From the NCBI RefSeq assembly GCF_000724085.1, contig NZ_CCDL010000002.1:62001-126000 (forward strand): 64,000 nucleotides of DNA. Direction: 5' to 3'. The DNA comes from Oceanobacillus manasiensis (lineage in GTDB: Bacteria > Bacillota > Bacilli > Bacillales > Amphibacillaceae). A program made the position numbers and the translations under genes. This document shows positions 26,815-35,496 of this stretch, piece after piece. Every line of letters begins with the position of its first letter. Position 1 is the stretch's first letter. Below the pieces are notes generated by a model. The model made no database searches and was not told where the DNA came from. It was given only the letters and a program-made list of their open reading frames with translations.

Positions 26815-28187
26815 AGGCACTATTTAAGAAACCACTAGCTACTTATTTATTTGGCATTTTTCTTGTGGTTTTCGCTACAGGACTTGTCCTGTATCAGATT
26901 GTGGATAACATATTGGTTTTAGGTTCTGTCCTGCTTACCCAGTTTATTATACTTACATTATTTCTACTGCATCTTTATGAAAGGTACATACGTCCAATAA
27001 AGAAAGCGACACGAACTGTCGAAGAAATAGTCAAGGGAAATTATCGAGCAAGATTCCATTATCCGAGCGACGATATAATTGGTGTGTTAAGTGCAAAAAT
27101 AAATTCTCTTGCCCGAAATATTGGGGAATTTGCTAGACACGAGAAAATGCAATCAGAGCAATTATCAACTGTAATTGATAACACGCAAAGTGGCCTAGTT
27201 CTTATTGATGCAAAAGGGTACATCCACTTTGTAAATCGTAAATTTATTAACATTTTTGGTGGGGTGCCTAAGGACTATAAAGGACACCTTTATTATGATA
27301 TCTTAGAAAATGAAATTATTCATGAAACAGTACAAAAGACATTTTTATATGAAAAAAATGTTAAAGAAGCATTTACCCGTTATAAAGGTATTGAAAAAAT
27401 CTATTTAGAGGTTGTTGGAGCTCCGATTTTCAATGAAAAAGGGATACTTAAAGGTGCTGTGTTAGTAATCTATGATATTACTGAAATGAAAAAACTGGAG
27501 TTAATGCGTAAGGACTTCGTTGCCAATGTATCGCATGAACTGAAAACACCTATCACATCCATTAAAGGATTCGCGGAAACACTGCTGGATGGAACAATAG
27601 ATGATAAGGAAGCCAGTAAGGAATTCCTCGGTATTATTTATAATGAGAGTGAGCGATTGCAATTATTAATTGAAGATCTTCTTGTGTTATCTCGCTTGGA
27701 GAAGGAAGATTTTCAGCTTGTATTATCTGAAATCAATTTGAGGCAAATTATCGGGGAAGTTGCCATATTAATGAAGCATAAGTTAGATAAGAAACAACTC
27801 TCCTTATCTCTCGATATTAGTGAAAATGCCATCTTAAAAGCGGATAAGGAAAGGTTAAAACAAGTTATTATTAACCTAATAGATAATGCGATAAACTATA
27901 CACCAGTAAACGGTCAAATTTGGATCAAAGGTATAGATACAGAGGAAGAAGTTATCATTGAAGTAAGGGATACAGGTATCGGTATCGCACAAGAGGCATT
28001 ACCACGTATATTTGAACGGTTTTACCGTGTTGACAAGGCGAGGAGCAGAAACACTGGGGGCACCGGCCTTGGGCTAGCTATAGTAAAGCATATAGTTGAA
28101 GTCCACAGAGGTGATATTCGAATTACTAGTGATTTGAATAAAGGAACAACCGTTTCTGTAATATTTAAAAAAGAATTGTTCGATTGA
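26811..28187 (+). CDS. phoR: Sensor histidine kinase PhoR, short form without extracytoplasmic domain
   Basis: 458 residues, well short of the 579-residue B. subtilis protein. Two membrane helices (about residues 10-30 and 35-54) are separated by only a few residues, so there is no room for the usual extracytoplasmic sensor domain. After this come HAMP (about 55-110), PAS (about 115-225) and HisKA with phospho-acceptor H242 in VANVSHELKTP. The HATPase domain follows, with N-box NLIDNAINYTP, G1 DTGIGI and G2 GGTGLGLAI. The kinase is intact. Sensing must be through the membrane, HAMP or PAS domain. It is translationally coupled to phoP. Confidence 0.93.
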   Translation: MKALFKKPLATYLFGIFLVVFATGLVLYQIVDNILVLGSVLLTQFIILTLFLLHLYERYIRPIKKATRTVEEIVKGNYRARFHYPSDDIIGVLSAKINSLARNIGEFARHEKMQSEQLSTVIDNTQSGLVLIDAKGYIHFVNRKFINIFGGVPKDYKGHLYYDILENEIIHETVQKTFLYEKNVKEAFTRYKGIEKIYLEVVGAPIFNEKGILKGAVLVIYDITEMKKLELMRKDFVANVSHELKTPITSIKGFAETLLDGTIDDKEASKEFLGIIYNESERLQLLIEDLLVLSRLEKEDFQLVLSEINLRQIIGEVAILMKHKLDKKQLSLSLDISENAILKADKERLKQVIINLIDNAINYTPVNGQIWIKGIDTEEEVIIEVRDTGIGIAQEALPRIFERFYRVDKARSRNTGGTGLGLAIVKHIVEVHRGDIRITSDLNKGTTVSVIFKKELFD

Positions 28188-28217
28188 TGAACGATATAAA
28201 AAATTATACCTGAAGAA

Positions 28218-28257
28218 AGAGGATGACCTTTATTGATAAAGGGTCATCCTTTTATTT
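28218..28257 (+). terminator. Terminator of phoPR
   Basis: AGGATGACC / GGGTCATCCT stem followed by TTTTATTT. Confidence 0.85.
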
Positions 28258-28348
28258 CATATAAGACTATCCTGTATATTTTTTCACTTTCACCGAAGAG
28301 AATGATACTATAGACATAATGAAGATTCAGGAATGGAGGATTATTACG

Positions 28349-30988
28349 ATGTCTGAAAAGCTTGTTTTAATAGATGGAAATAGTATTATATATCGTGCTT
28401 TCTTTGCACTTCCCTTACTAAACAATGACAAAGGTGTTTATACAAATGCCGTATATGGATTTACAACAATGTTACTAAGGATATTAGAAGAAGAGAAACC
28501 AACCCATATGCTGGTTGCATTTGATGCTGGGAAGACCACTTTTCGTCATAAAACCTATAAGGAATATAAAGGTGGTCGTCAGAAAACACCTTCTGAGCTA
28601 TCTGAACAATTCCCTCTTTTGAAAGAAGTACTGGATGCCTTCCACATACCACATTACCAGCTGGAAAATTATGAGGCAGACGATATTATAGGTACGCTTT
28701 CCAAAACGGCTGAAGAAAATAAATGGGATGTCACCGTTATCTCAGGAGATAAAGACTTGCTTCAGTTGGTTTCCGATTCGGTAACTGTCCGCTTGACAAG
28801 AAAAGGGATAAGTGACGTAGAAGAGTATAATCCAAGCTTCTTAAAAGAGAAAATGGAGTTAAGCCAGGATCAGATTATTGATTTGAAAGCACTCATGGGT
28901 GATAGTTCTGATAACATTCCAGGGGTCCCAGGTGTAGGTCAAAAAACAGCTACCAAGTTGCTGAAGCAATACCATACCTTGGAGGCACTGTATGAAAATG
29001 TCGATGAGGTAAGTGGAAAAAAACTTCAAGAAAAGCTAATTACATACAAAGATGAAGCATTTATGAGTAAAGAGCTTGTGACAATTAATCGCACATCACC
29101 GATAACAGTTAAGGTAGAAGATATTGTGTTTAACGGTTATCAGCCAAGTGACGTCAGTGGAATATTCAAGGAATTAGGTTTTCAGTCATTACTGGACAAG
29201 CTTGAAGGTGATGTACCAGCGAAGGAACCTGCAGAAAGTGAATTACAGGACATTGAATTTCAAGTTATAGAAGAAGTGGAACAGGCGATGTTTTTAGGGG
29301 ATGAAGCGATCGTCGTGGAGACACTTGGTGAAAATTACCATCAAACAGCCATTGAAGGTTTTGGTGTAGTAAATCAGGAAAGGGCATATTTTATTCCAAC
29401 AGAAATTGCCGTTAAGTCAGAAGCATTTAAAGCTTGGTTGGAGGACAGTAGTAAAAAGAAATCTGTGTTTGACGCGAAAAAAACATTAGTTACACTTCTT
29501 AGAAATGGCATACACATGAAAGGCATCACATTCGATATGCTTCTTGCATCATATTTACTAAACCCATCAGATAATAATCACGATATTCCGGCGATCGCAA
29601 ATAGAATGGGGAAACAGGTCGTACTATTTGATGAAGAAGTATATGGTAAAGGCGCGAAACAAAAAATCCCGGAACAGCCTATCCTGGCAGAACATGTTGT
29701 TCGTAAAACAAAAGCGTTATTCGAATTAACGGATAAAATGAATCAACAACTAATAGATAATGAACAAAAGGAATTATGTACCGAACTTGAAATGCCACTA
29801 GCTTTAATTCTTGGTGAAATGGAGCATTATGGGGTAGAAGTAGACGTTGAGCGATTAGAAGAAATGGGTGTTGATTTAAAAGCTAGGCTAGCCGATTTAG
29901 AAAGAGAAATCCATGAACTTGCGGGTGAAACTTTTAACGTAAATTCACCAAAGCAATTGGGTCCTATTTTGTTTGAAAAACTACAATTACCTGTAGTGAA
30001 AAAAACAAAGACAGGGTATTCAACTGCTGCAGATGTATTAGAAAAATTAGAGCAGGAACATGAAATTATACCGAAGTTATTGCTATACCGTCAGTTAGGT
30101 AAACTCCAGTCAACTTATATCGAAGGGTTATTGAAAGTAGTAAACAAAGATACAAATAAAATCCATACACGTTTTAATCAGGCACTAACACAGACAGGAC
30201 GATTAAGTTCTATTGATCCAAATTTACAAAACATCCCGATCAGACTAGAAGAGGGGAGGAAAATTAGAGAAGCTTTCATCCCTTCTAAAGAAGATTGGAT
30301 CATGTTTGCGGCCGATTATTCTCAAATTGAATTACGTGTACTAGCCCATATAGCAAATGATGAAAAATTAGTTGCTGCCTTTAAAGAGGACACCGATATT
30401 CATACTCAAACAGCTATGGAAGTTTTTCATGTTGACAAAGATAGCGTAACAAGTAATATGCGCCGCCAAGCCAAGGCAGTAAACTTTGGAATAGTATATG
30501 GAATAAGTGATTTTGGCTTATCACAAAGCTTAGGTATCACTCGAAAGGAAGCAAAACAATTTATTGAACGCTACCTGGAAAGTTATCCTGGAGTAAAAGC
30601 TTATATGGAAGAAATTGTTCAAGAAGCAAAACATCAAGGCTATGTCACGACATTAATGAAGCGGAGAAGGTATCTACCAGATATTACAAGCAGGAACTTT
30701 AATTTGCGTAGCTTTGCAGAGAGGACAGCAATGAATACACCTATCCAGGGAAGTGCAGCAGATATTATTAAAAAAGCAATGATTGATTTACACGAGAAGC
30801 TTAAAGAAGAAAAATTACAGGCTCGAGTCCTTTTGCAGGTTCATGATGAATTAATTATTGAAGCTCCAAAAGAAGAATTAGAAAAGTTAAAAGAAGTAGT
30901 ACCAGAAATGATGGAAAATACTGTGGATCTTAATGTACCTTTAAAAGTAGATTATGCGTACGGTTCCAGCTGGTTTGATGCGAAATAA
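28349..30988 (+). CDS. polA: DNA polymerase I
   Basis: An 879-residue enzyme. The N-terminal 5' nuclease domain (1-290) has LVLIDGNSIIYRAFFALP and GDSSDNIPGVPGVGQKTA. The middle 3'-5' exonuclease-like domain (about 310-470) lacks the acidic metal residues, as is usual in Bacillus. The polymerase domain has motif A FAADYSQIELRVLAHI, the O-helix RRQAKAVNFGIVYG and motif C QVHDELIIE. It serves in repair and Okazaki fragment processing. The start MSEKLVLID at 28349 follows GGAGG; the ATG at 28319 lacks a site. mutM and coaE follow closely. Confidence 0.97.
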   Translation: MSEKLVLIDGNSIIYRAFFALPLLNNDKGVYTNAVYGFTTMLLRILEEEKPTHMLVAFDAGKTTFRHKTYKEYKGGRQKTPSELSEQFPLLKEVLDAFHIPHYQLENYEADDIIGTLSKTAEENKWDVTVISGDKDLLQLVSDSVTVRLTRKGISDVEEYNPSFLKEKMELSQDQIIDLKALMGDSSDNIPGVPGVGQKTATKLLKQYHTLEALYENVDEVSGKKLQEKLITYKDEAFMSKELVTINRTSPITVKVEDIVFNGYQPSDVSGIFKELGFQSLLDKLEGDVPAKEPAESELQDIEFQVIEEVEQAMFLGDEAIVVETLGENYHQTAIEGFGVVNQERAYFIPTEIAVKSEAFKAWLEDSSKKKSVFDAKKTLVTLLRNGIHMKGITFDMLLASYLLNPSDNNHDIPAIANRMGKQVVLFDEEVYGKGAKQKIPEQPILAEHVVRKTKALFELTDKMNQQLIDNEQKELCTELEMPLALILGEMEHYGVEVDVERLEEMGVDLKARLADLEREIHELAGETFNVNSPKQLGPILFEKLQLPVVKKTKTGYSTAADVLEKLEQEHEIIPKLLLYRQLGKLQSTYIEGLLKVVNKDTNKIHTRFNQALTQTGRLSSIDPNLQNIPIRLEEGRKIREAFIPSKEDWIMFAADYSQIELRVLAHIANDEKLVAAFKEDTDIHTQTAMEVFHVDKDSVTSNMRRQAKAVNFGIVYGISDFGLSQSLGITRKEAKQFIERYLESYPGVKAYMEEIVQEAKHQGYVTTLMKRRRYLPDITSRNFNLRSFAERTAMNTPIQGSAADIIKKAMIDLHEKLKEEKLQARVLLQVHDELIIEAPKEELEKLKEVVPEMMENTVDLNVPLKVDYAYGSSWFDAK

Positions 30989-31003
30989 GGAGAGACGAAC
31001 AAG

Positions 31004-31834
31004 ATGCCTGAATTACCAGAAGTAGAAACAATAAGAAAGACACTTAAACAATTTGTAATTAATAAAACAATTAAACAGGTTGATGTTTATTGGCCAAATA
31101 TAATAAAACAGCCAGATGATGTGCAACAGTTTCAAACATTACTAACTGGACAATCAATTACAGACATAACAAGAAGAGGGAAGTTTTTGCTTTTTCAGCT
31201 TGATGATTATGTAATGGTTTCCCACTTGCGGATGGAAGGAAAGTATAGTGTAGAACCACCTGGCGAACCAATAAAAAAACATACCCATGTTATCTTTCGT
31301 TTTACAAATGGAGAAGAGCTTCGATATAACGATGTTCGCAAATTTGGAACCATGCATTTATACCAACGTGGTGAAGAGCTTCAAAATAAGCCATTAAATC
31401 AATTAGGCCCAGATCCATTTGATGCTGCCTTTACATTTGATTATTTTTATCAAAAGCTTAAGAAAACAGAGCGGGTCATTAAATCCGCTCTCCTTGACCA
31501 AACAATCGTTACAGGTCTTGGAAATATTTATGTGGATGAAACGTTATTTAAAGCGGGAGTACATCCATTAAAAAAAGCAAGCAAGCTAACAAAAAAAGAA
31601 GTAAAGGCTATCCAGGAGCAAGCAATTGAAACGTTATCTGAAGCTGTTGAGCTAGGTGGAACAACTATTCGTTCCTATGTAAATGGTCAAGGTCAGATGG
31701 GAATGTTTCAACAATCGCTTTTTGTATACGGTCAGGAAAATAAAGCGTGTAAAAAATGTGGAAAACCGATTATGAAAATGAAGGTTGGAGGACGTGGTAC
31801 ACACGTTTGTAGCAGCTGTCAAAAAAATGAGTAA
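31004..31834 (+). CDS. mutM: Formamidopyrimidine-DNA glycosylase MutM (Fpg)
   Basis: A 276-residue bifunctional glycosylase/AP lyase removing 8-oxoguanine. It begins MPELPEVETIRKTL, with catalytic Pro-2/Glu-3 after Met removal and the H2TH region GLGNIYVDETLFKAGVHP. The C-terminal zinc finger has C-x2-C ... C-x2-C (CKKCGKPI ... CSSCQ). Every key residue is present. It lies 15 bases after polA, in the polA-mutM-coaE operon, with GGAGAG as the ribosome binding site. Confidence 0.97.
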   Translation: MPELPEVETIRKTLKQFVINKTIKQVDVYWPNIIKQPDDVQQFQTLLTGQSITDITRRGKFLLFQLDDYVMVSHLRMEGKYSVEPPGEPIKKHTHVIFRFTNGEELRYNDVRKFGTMHLYQRGEELQNKPLNQLGPDPFDAAFTFDYFYQKLKKTERVIKSALLDQTIVTGLGNIYVDETLFKAGVHPLKKASKLTKKEVKAIQEQAIETLSEAVELGGTTIRSYVNGQGQMGMFQQSLFVYGQENKACKKCGKPIMKMKVGGRGTHVCSSCQKNE

Positions 31835-31846
31835 GGTAGGATAATT

Positions 31847-32452
31847 ATGACGCTTATAATTGGACTAACTGGAAGTATAGCCACTGGAAAAAGCACTGTT
31901 TCGCACATGTTTGAAGATCTAAATATTCCAGTTATTGATGCAGACAAAATATCAAGAGAAGTTGTAAATCCACATGAGGCTGCATACAATAAAATTGTAG
32001 ATACATTTGGTGAGCGTATACTACAAGATGATAAAATGATTGACCGGTCAAAGCTAGGGTCCATTATTTTTAATGATGAATCAATGCGCAAGAAGCTTAA
32101 TAACATTGTGCACCCAGCGGTACGAGAAAAAATGATTACCAAGAGAGATGCATATGTAAAAGAGGGTCTTCCTATTGTCGTTCTGGATATTCCCTTACTA
32201 TTTGAAAGTAAGCTAACACATCTAGTTGATAAGACGGTTGTTGTTAGCGTTAAAGAAGAGGTTCAGCTTGAGCGATTAATGAACCGAAATAATTATACAG
32301 TGGAAGAGGCTACCCAACGCATACAATCTCAACTTTCTATTATTGAAAAAGAAGAAATGGCTGATATTGTAATTGATAATAATGGTACAAAGCAGCAAAC
32401 GTATGAACAGCTCGAACAGTTGCTGCAACAATGGAAATCAATATCCACTTGA
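31847..32452 (+). CDS. coaE: Dephospho-CoA kinase
   Basis: A 201-residue P-loop kinase for the last step of CoA synthesis. The Walker A is GLTGSIATGKST (residues 6-17), then VIDADKISREVV and the LID region with LERLMNRNN. VVLDIPLLFE is the Walker B-like segment. It lies 12 bases after mutM. The ytaF gene found near here in B. subtilis is absent. Confidence 0.95.
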   Translation: MTLIIGLTGSIATGKSTVSHMFEDLNIPVIDADKISREVVNPHEAAYNKIVDTFGERILQDDKMIDRSKLGSIIFNDESMRKKLNNIVHPAVREKMITKRDAYVKEGLPIVVLDIPLLFESKLTHLVDKTVVVSVKEEVQLERLMNRNNYTVEEATQRIQSQLSIIEKEEMADIVIDNNGTKQQTYEQLEQLLQQWKSIST

Positions 32453-32460
32453 ATAACAGC

Positions 32461-32492
32461 AAAAACCTGACTATTTTGTCAGGTTTTTTCTT
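32461..32492 (+). terminator. Terminator of polA-mutM-coaE
   Basis: AAAACCTGAC / GTCAGGTTTT hairpin with a 6-base loop and a T-run. Confidence 0.9.
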
Positions 32493-32496
32493 TAAA

Positions 32497-32528
32497 TATG
32501 ACACTCTAATTACGTTTTGTGTTATACT
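32497..32528 (+). promoter_or_regulatory. gapB promoter with two CcpN-like operator boxes
   Basis: TGTGTTATACT (32518-32528) fits the CcpN operator consensus TRTGHYATAYW at every position and contains the -10 box TATACT (32523-32528). A second, weaker box TATGACACTCT (32497-32507, 9 of 11) lies 21 bases upstream, two helical turns, over the -35 region. CcpN represses gapB under glycolytic conditions in B. subtilis; ccpN itself is not in this window. Confidence 0.68.
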
Positions 32529-32578
32529 TATTTAGAAATACACATTATAAAAGTATAGCTTAACGGGAGGTTGTCACA

Positions 32579-33610
32579 ATGGGGAAGACTAGAGTCGCGA
32601 TTAATGGGTTTGGAAGAATTGGCAGAATGGTTTTTCGGCAACTAATAGTGGACAAAGAAATAGAAGTTGTTGCGATCAATGCCAGTTATCCTGTAGAGAC
32701 ATTGGCACACCTAGTTAAATATGATAGTGTACATGGTATTTTTTCCGGTGAAGTGAAAGCGCTTCAAAACGAAATGCAGGTAAATGAAAAGAACGTTAAA
32801 ATTGTAAATTCAAGAGAACCTGAAAAGCTTCCGTGGGATAGTTTAGAAATTGATATAGTTATTGAAGCTACAGGTAAATTTAAAACAAAAGAAACGGCTG
32901 GAAAACATATTCAAGCAGGAGCTAAAAAGGTGGTCATTACGGCACCTGGAAAAGACCTAGACAGAACAATTGTTATGGGAGTTAATCAGAGCGAATATGA
33001 CCCTCATACCGATAAAATTCTATCTAACGCTTCTTGTACAACAAACTGCTTAGCACCTGTTGTGAAGGTGTTGGATGATCATTTTGGTATTAAAAATGGT
33101 CTTATGACAACCGTTCATGCTTTTACAAATGATCAAAAAAATATTGATAATCCACATAAAGACCTTCGGAGAGCGAGAGGGTGCACACAGTCCATTATCC
33201 CAACCTCTACAGGGGCTGCTAAAGCACTAGGAGAGGTTCTGCCACATTTGAATGGTAAATTACATGGCATGGCACTTAGAGTACCAACCCCAAATGTTTC
33301 TTTAGTAGACTTAGTAGTAGACTTGGAAGAACAAGTCACAAAGGAACAGGTAAACAAGGCATTTGCCGATACTGCAAATGGAGATATGAAGGGTATTTTG
33401 CATTATAGCGAAGAACCACTTGTCTCCATTGATTACACGACAACAAATTATTCAGCTATTGTTGATGGTCTTTCCACAATGGTAATGGAAGGGAACAAAT
33501 TAAAAGTACTAGCATGGTATGACAATGAGTGGGGGTATGCAAGACGAGTTTGTGACCTTGCAAAATATGTTGGCAAATATATGTATAACACTTCCGCAGT
33601 TGTTTCATAG
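32579..33610 (+). CDS. gapB: Glyceraldehyde-3-phosphate dehydrogenase GapB (gluconeogenic)
   Basis: A 343-residue GAPDH. The Rossmann motif is INGFGRIGR, the catalytic Cys is in SNASCTTNCLAP, and the His is in MTTVHAFTNDQ. After the dinucleotide-binding beta-2 strand the protein reads VVAINASYP where NAD enzymes carry the ND aspartate. This favours NADP and the gluconeogenic GapB role. Location next to speD and the CcpN-like operators agree. GGGAGG precedes the ATG. No strong terminator was found after it. Confidence 0.95.
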   Translation: MGKTRVAINGFGRIGRMVFRQLIVDKEIEVVAINASYPVETLAHLVKYDSVHGIFSGEVKALQNEMQVNEKNVKIVNSREPEKLPWDSLEIDIVIEATGKFKTKETAGKHIQAGAKKVVITAPGKDLDRTIVMGVNQSEYDPHTDKILSNASCTTNCLAPVVKVLDDHFGIKNGLMTTVHAFTNDQKNIDNPHKDLRRARGCTQSIIPTSTGAAKALGEVLPHLNGKLHGMALRVPTPNVSLVDLVVDLEEQVTKEQVNKAFADTANGDMKGILHYSEEPLVSIDYTTTNYSAIVDGLSTMVMEGNKLKVLAWYDNEWGYARRVCDLAKYVGKYMYNTSAVVS

Positions 33611-33726
33611 TTTCACTTTATCTATCGGAGGGGGCAACCGGTACGATGTAAGACATAACGAAAATAATTAAAGATATAGAATTCATAACAGTTATCAAGT
33701 TTTAACTTTCCCTTTTTAAAAACGTG

Positions 33727-33755
33727 TTGCAAATCGGCAAAAAAACATATATACT
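33727..33755 (+). promoter_or_regulatory. speD promoter
   Basis: TTGCAA (33727-33732), 17 bases, TATACT (33750-33755). The predicted start near 33762 gives a leader of about 117 bases. Confidence 0.7.
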
Positions 33756-33761
33756 TTTCGT

Positions 33762-33856
33762 TGTACTTCCTGATTAAATGGTTTATCCGCTTAAAGGGTT
33801 AGGACCTCATCGGACTAACTTTCCCCCGTGGCGGTTGTTGGAAATCAGGAGGGATC
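33762..33856 (+). ncRNA. Putative structured leader RNA of speD
   Basis: The leader begins with a strand (CTTCCTGATT, 33766-33775) that pairs over 10 positions with AATCAGGAGG (33843-33852), closing the whole structure. Inside, CCGC (33787-33790) pairs with GCGG (33831-33834), and GTTAG (33798-33802) with CTAAC (33815-33819). This gives nested helices with a pyrimidine-rich joining segment (TTTCCCCC). The closing helix lies just before the AAGGGGG ribosome binding site of speD. I do not recognise it as a known SAM, preQ1, guanidine or T-box class. A regulatory role (SAM or polyamine sensing) is inference. Confidence 0.5.
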
Positions 33857-33878
33857 ACCATAAATAAGGGGGATTTAT

Positions 33879-34259
33879 ATGGACACAATGGGAAGACACG
33901 TTATTGCCGAACTATGGGAATGTAATATTGATAAATTAAATGATATGGGATTAATAGAAAGAATCTTTGTAGATGCTGCACTGAAAGCAGGTGCGGAGAT
34001 CCGTGAGGTAGCATTTCACAAATTTGCACCACACGGAGTGAGCGGTGTTGTAATTATTTCAGAATCACACCTAACCATTCACAGTTTTCCAGAACACGGT
34101 TATGCAAGCATCGATGTCTATACTTGTGGAGACATCATTGATCCGAATGTTGCTGCAACCTACATTGCAGAAGCACTTGAATCAAAAACGTTTGAAAAGG
34201 TCGAAGTGCCCCGTGGTATGGGACCTGTGAAAGCCGGAAAATTTCAAAGTGTATTATAA
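33879..34259 (+). CDS. speD: S-adenosylmethionine decarboxylase proenzyme SpeD
   Basis: A 126-residue type 1B AdoMetDC precursor. It starts [13 protein letters not shown]. The self-cleavage site is the ES bond in [19 protein letters not shown], where the serine becomes the pyruvoyl group, and CGD follows. It supplies decarboxylated SAM for spermidine synthesis. AAGGGGG with 6-base spacing precedes the ATG. It is preceded by the leader RNA described at 33762-33856. Confidence 0.96.
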   Translation: MDTMGRHVIAELWECNIDKLNDMGLIERIFVDAALKAGAEIREVAFHKFAPHGVSGVVIISESHLTIHSFPEHGYASIDVYTCGDIIDPNVAATYIAEALESKTFEKVEVPRGMGPVKAGKFQSVL

Positions 34260-34261
34260 TA

Positions 34262-34317
34262 AAAAAGGTTGACTGATTCAGTTATCGTATACTGCTAATT
34301 GGTCAACCTTTTATTTT
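34262..34317 (+). terminator. Terminator of speD
   Basis: AAAAGGTTGAC / GTCAACCTTTT stem with a long AT-rich loop, followed by ATTTTCC. Confidence 0.8.
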
Positions 34318-34556
34318 CCTTATAAATCTACGAAATACTTTCTGTGAATTTTCCTGCCAGAAAAAGTCCGATTCGGTCAACTACGCTTTGACGGGAGAGG
34401 CCCTCCTTACAGAATGAACATCACTTTATACACTCACTCTAGAGGATTTAGCTGAAACATGTTAAGATTAATAGTAATCTATTAACAATGTATCTATTAC
34501 ATAGTTCAGTATTGTTTTATTCAGTAAAAGAATATATTCATGATGAGGTGTACGAG

Positions 34557-34946
34557 ATGGGTGTTAGGAATACGATTGGAAAATATTTAAGTAATCATGC
34601 GGAAACAAAGGAAAATCACTGGGACGAATCCCTAAACACACATTACTACAAAACAACAAAAGACAAAGGGTTGCGTACTCTAGAAGATATAGTTAAAAAC
34701 TCTCCATCCTATGAAATTAATGCTGTTTCAGCAGAACATGGGGAAATTAGTATGTATGTAAAAAAAGGAAAGAAGGCATTTGTGGTAGCGACCGTTATCA
34801 TGGTGAGGCCATATTATACAGCTGTTGATTTTTCTGTTACAACAGAGTCTCTTCTACCTTTTGATCTTGGCTATAGTTCAAAATTAATCAAAACACTATA
34901 CAGTGAAATGAACAAACATTTGCAGCTAATAACAGATAAAAAATAG
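34557..34946 (+). CDS. Conserved cytosolic protein of unknown function (129 aa)
   Basis: A soluble 129-residue protein starting MGVRNTIGKYLSNHAETKEN, with a later MVRPYYTAVDFSVTTES stretch. It has no membrane segment or known catalytic motif that I can see. Proteins like this are found upstream of nrdR in related Bacillaceae. The ATG at 34557 has GAGGTG upstream; an earlier ATG (34488) has no ribosome binding site. An extended -10 (TGTTAAGAT, 34460-34468) could be the promoter. The 34318-34556 stretch holds only short hairpins (for example GTCAA..TTGAC near 34378) that I cannot assign. Confidence 0.7.
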   Translation: MGVRNTIGKYLSNHAETKENHWDESLNTHYYKTTKDKGLRTLEDIVKNSPSYEINAVSAEHGEISMYVKKGKKAFVVATVIMVRPYYTAVDFSVTTESLLPFDLGYSSKLIKTLYSEMNKHLQLITDKK

Positions 34947-34986
34947 AGATTCTTTATGATGAAACATAAAGGGGGGACATCACGAC

Positions 34987-35469
34987 ATGAGATGCTCAAA
35001 TTGTGAATATAAGAGTACCAAAGTGTTGGATTCACGGCCGATAGAAGAAGGCCGTTCTATCCGAAGACGACGAGAATGTGAAGCATGTGGTTTTCGTTTT
35101 ACTACGTTTGAAAGAATAGAAGAAGTACCGATGGTCATTGTGAAAAAGGATGGAACTAGGCAGGAATACAGTAGAGAAAAGCTTATTCGTGGTTTAATTA
35201 AGGCATGTGAGAAGCGACCAGTTCCCATTGAAAAAATTGAAACAATAGCAATCGATGTAGAAAAAGAGCTTCGTAATACAGGTATGTCCGAAATTGACAG
35301 CAACGAAATAGGTGAAATGGTAATGGACAGGCTTTCGGAAGTCGATGAAGTAGCCTATGTCCGTTTTGCATCTGTTTATCGCCAATTTAAAGATATTAGT
35401 GTGTTTTTTGATGAGTTAAAAGATCTTATCAAAACAGACAAGAATGACGGTTCAGGATCTAAACCGTAG
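34987..35469 (+). CDS. nrdR: Transcriptional repressor NrdR
   Basis: A 160-residue regulator of ribonucleotide reductase genes. The zinc ribbon is [17 protein letters not shown] ... [15 protein letters not shown] (residues 1-40). The ATP-cone starts [21 protein letters not shown] (about 49-69), and the tail has [13 protein letters not shown]. It senses ATP/dATP. GGGGGG precedes the ATG. It heads a block with dnaB and dnaI, as in B. subtilis. Confidence 0.97.
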   Translation: MRCSNCEYKSTKVLDSRPIEEGRSIRRRRECEACGFRFTTFERIEEVPMVIVKKDGTRQEYSREKLIRGLIKACEKRPVPIEKIETIAIDVEKELRNTGMSEIDSNEIGEMVMDRLSEVDEVAYVRFASVYRQFKDISVFFDELKDLIKTDKNDGSGSKP

Positions 35470-35496
35470 TAAACTGGTTTAAGCGAAAGGGTTATT

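Noticed and set aside
34318-34556. Riboswitch or other structured RNA before the 129-aa gene
   Set aside because: Short hairpins are present (GTCAA/TTGAC, GGAGAGGCCCTCC) but no nested fold or known core was found.
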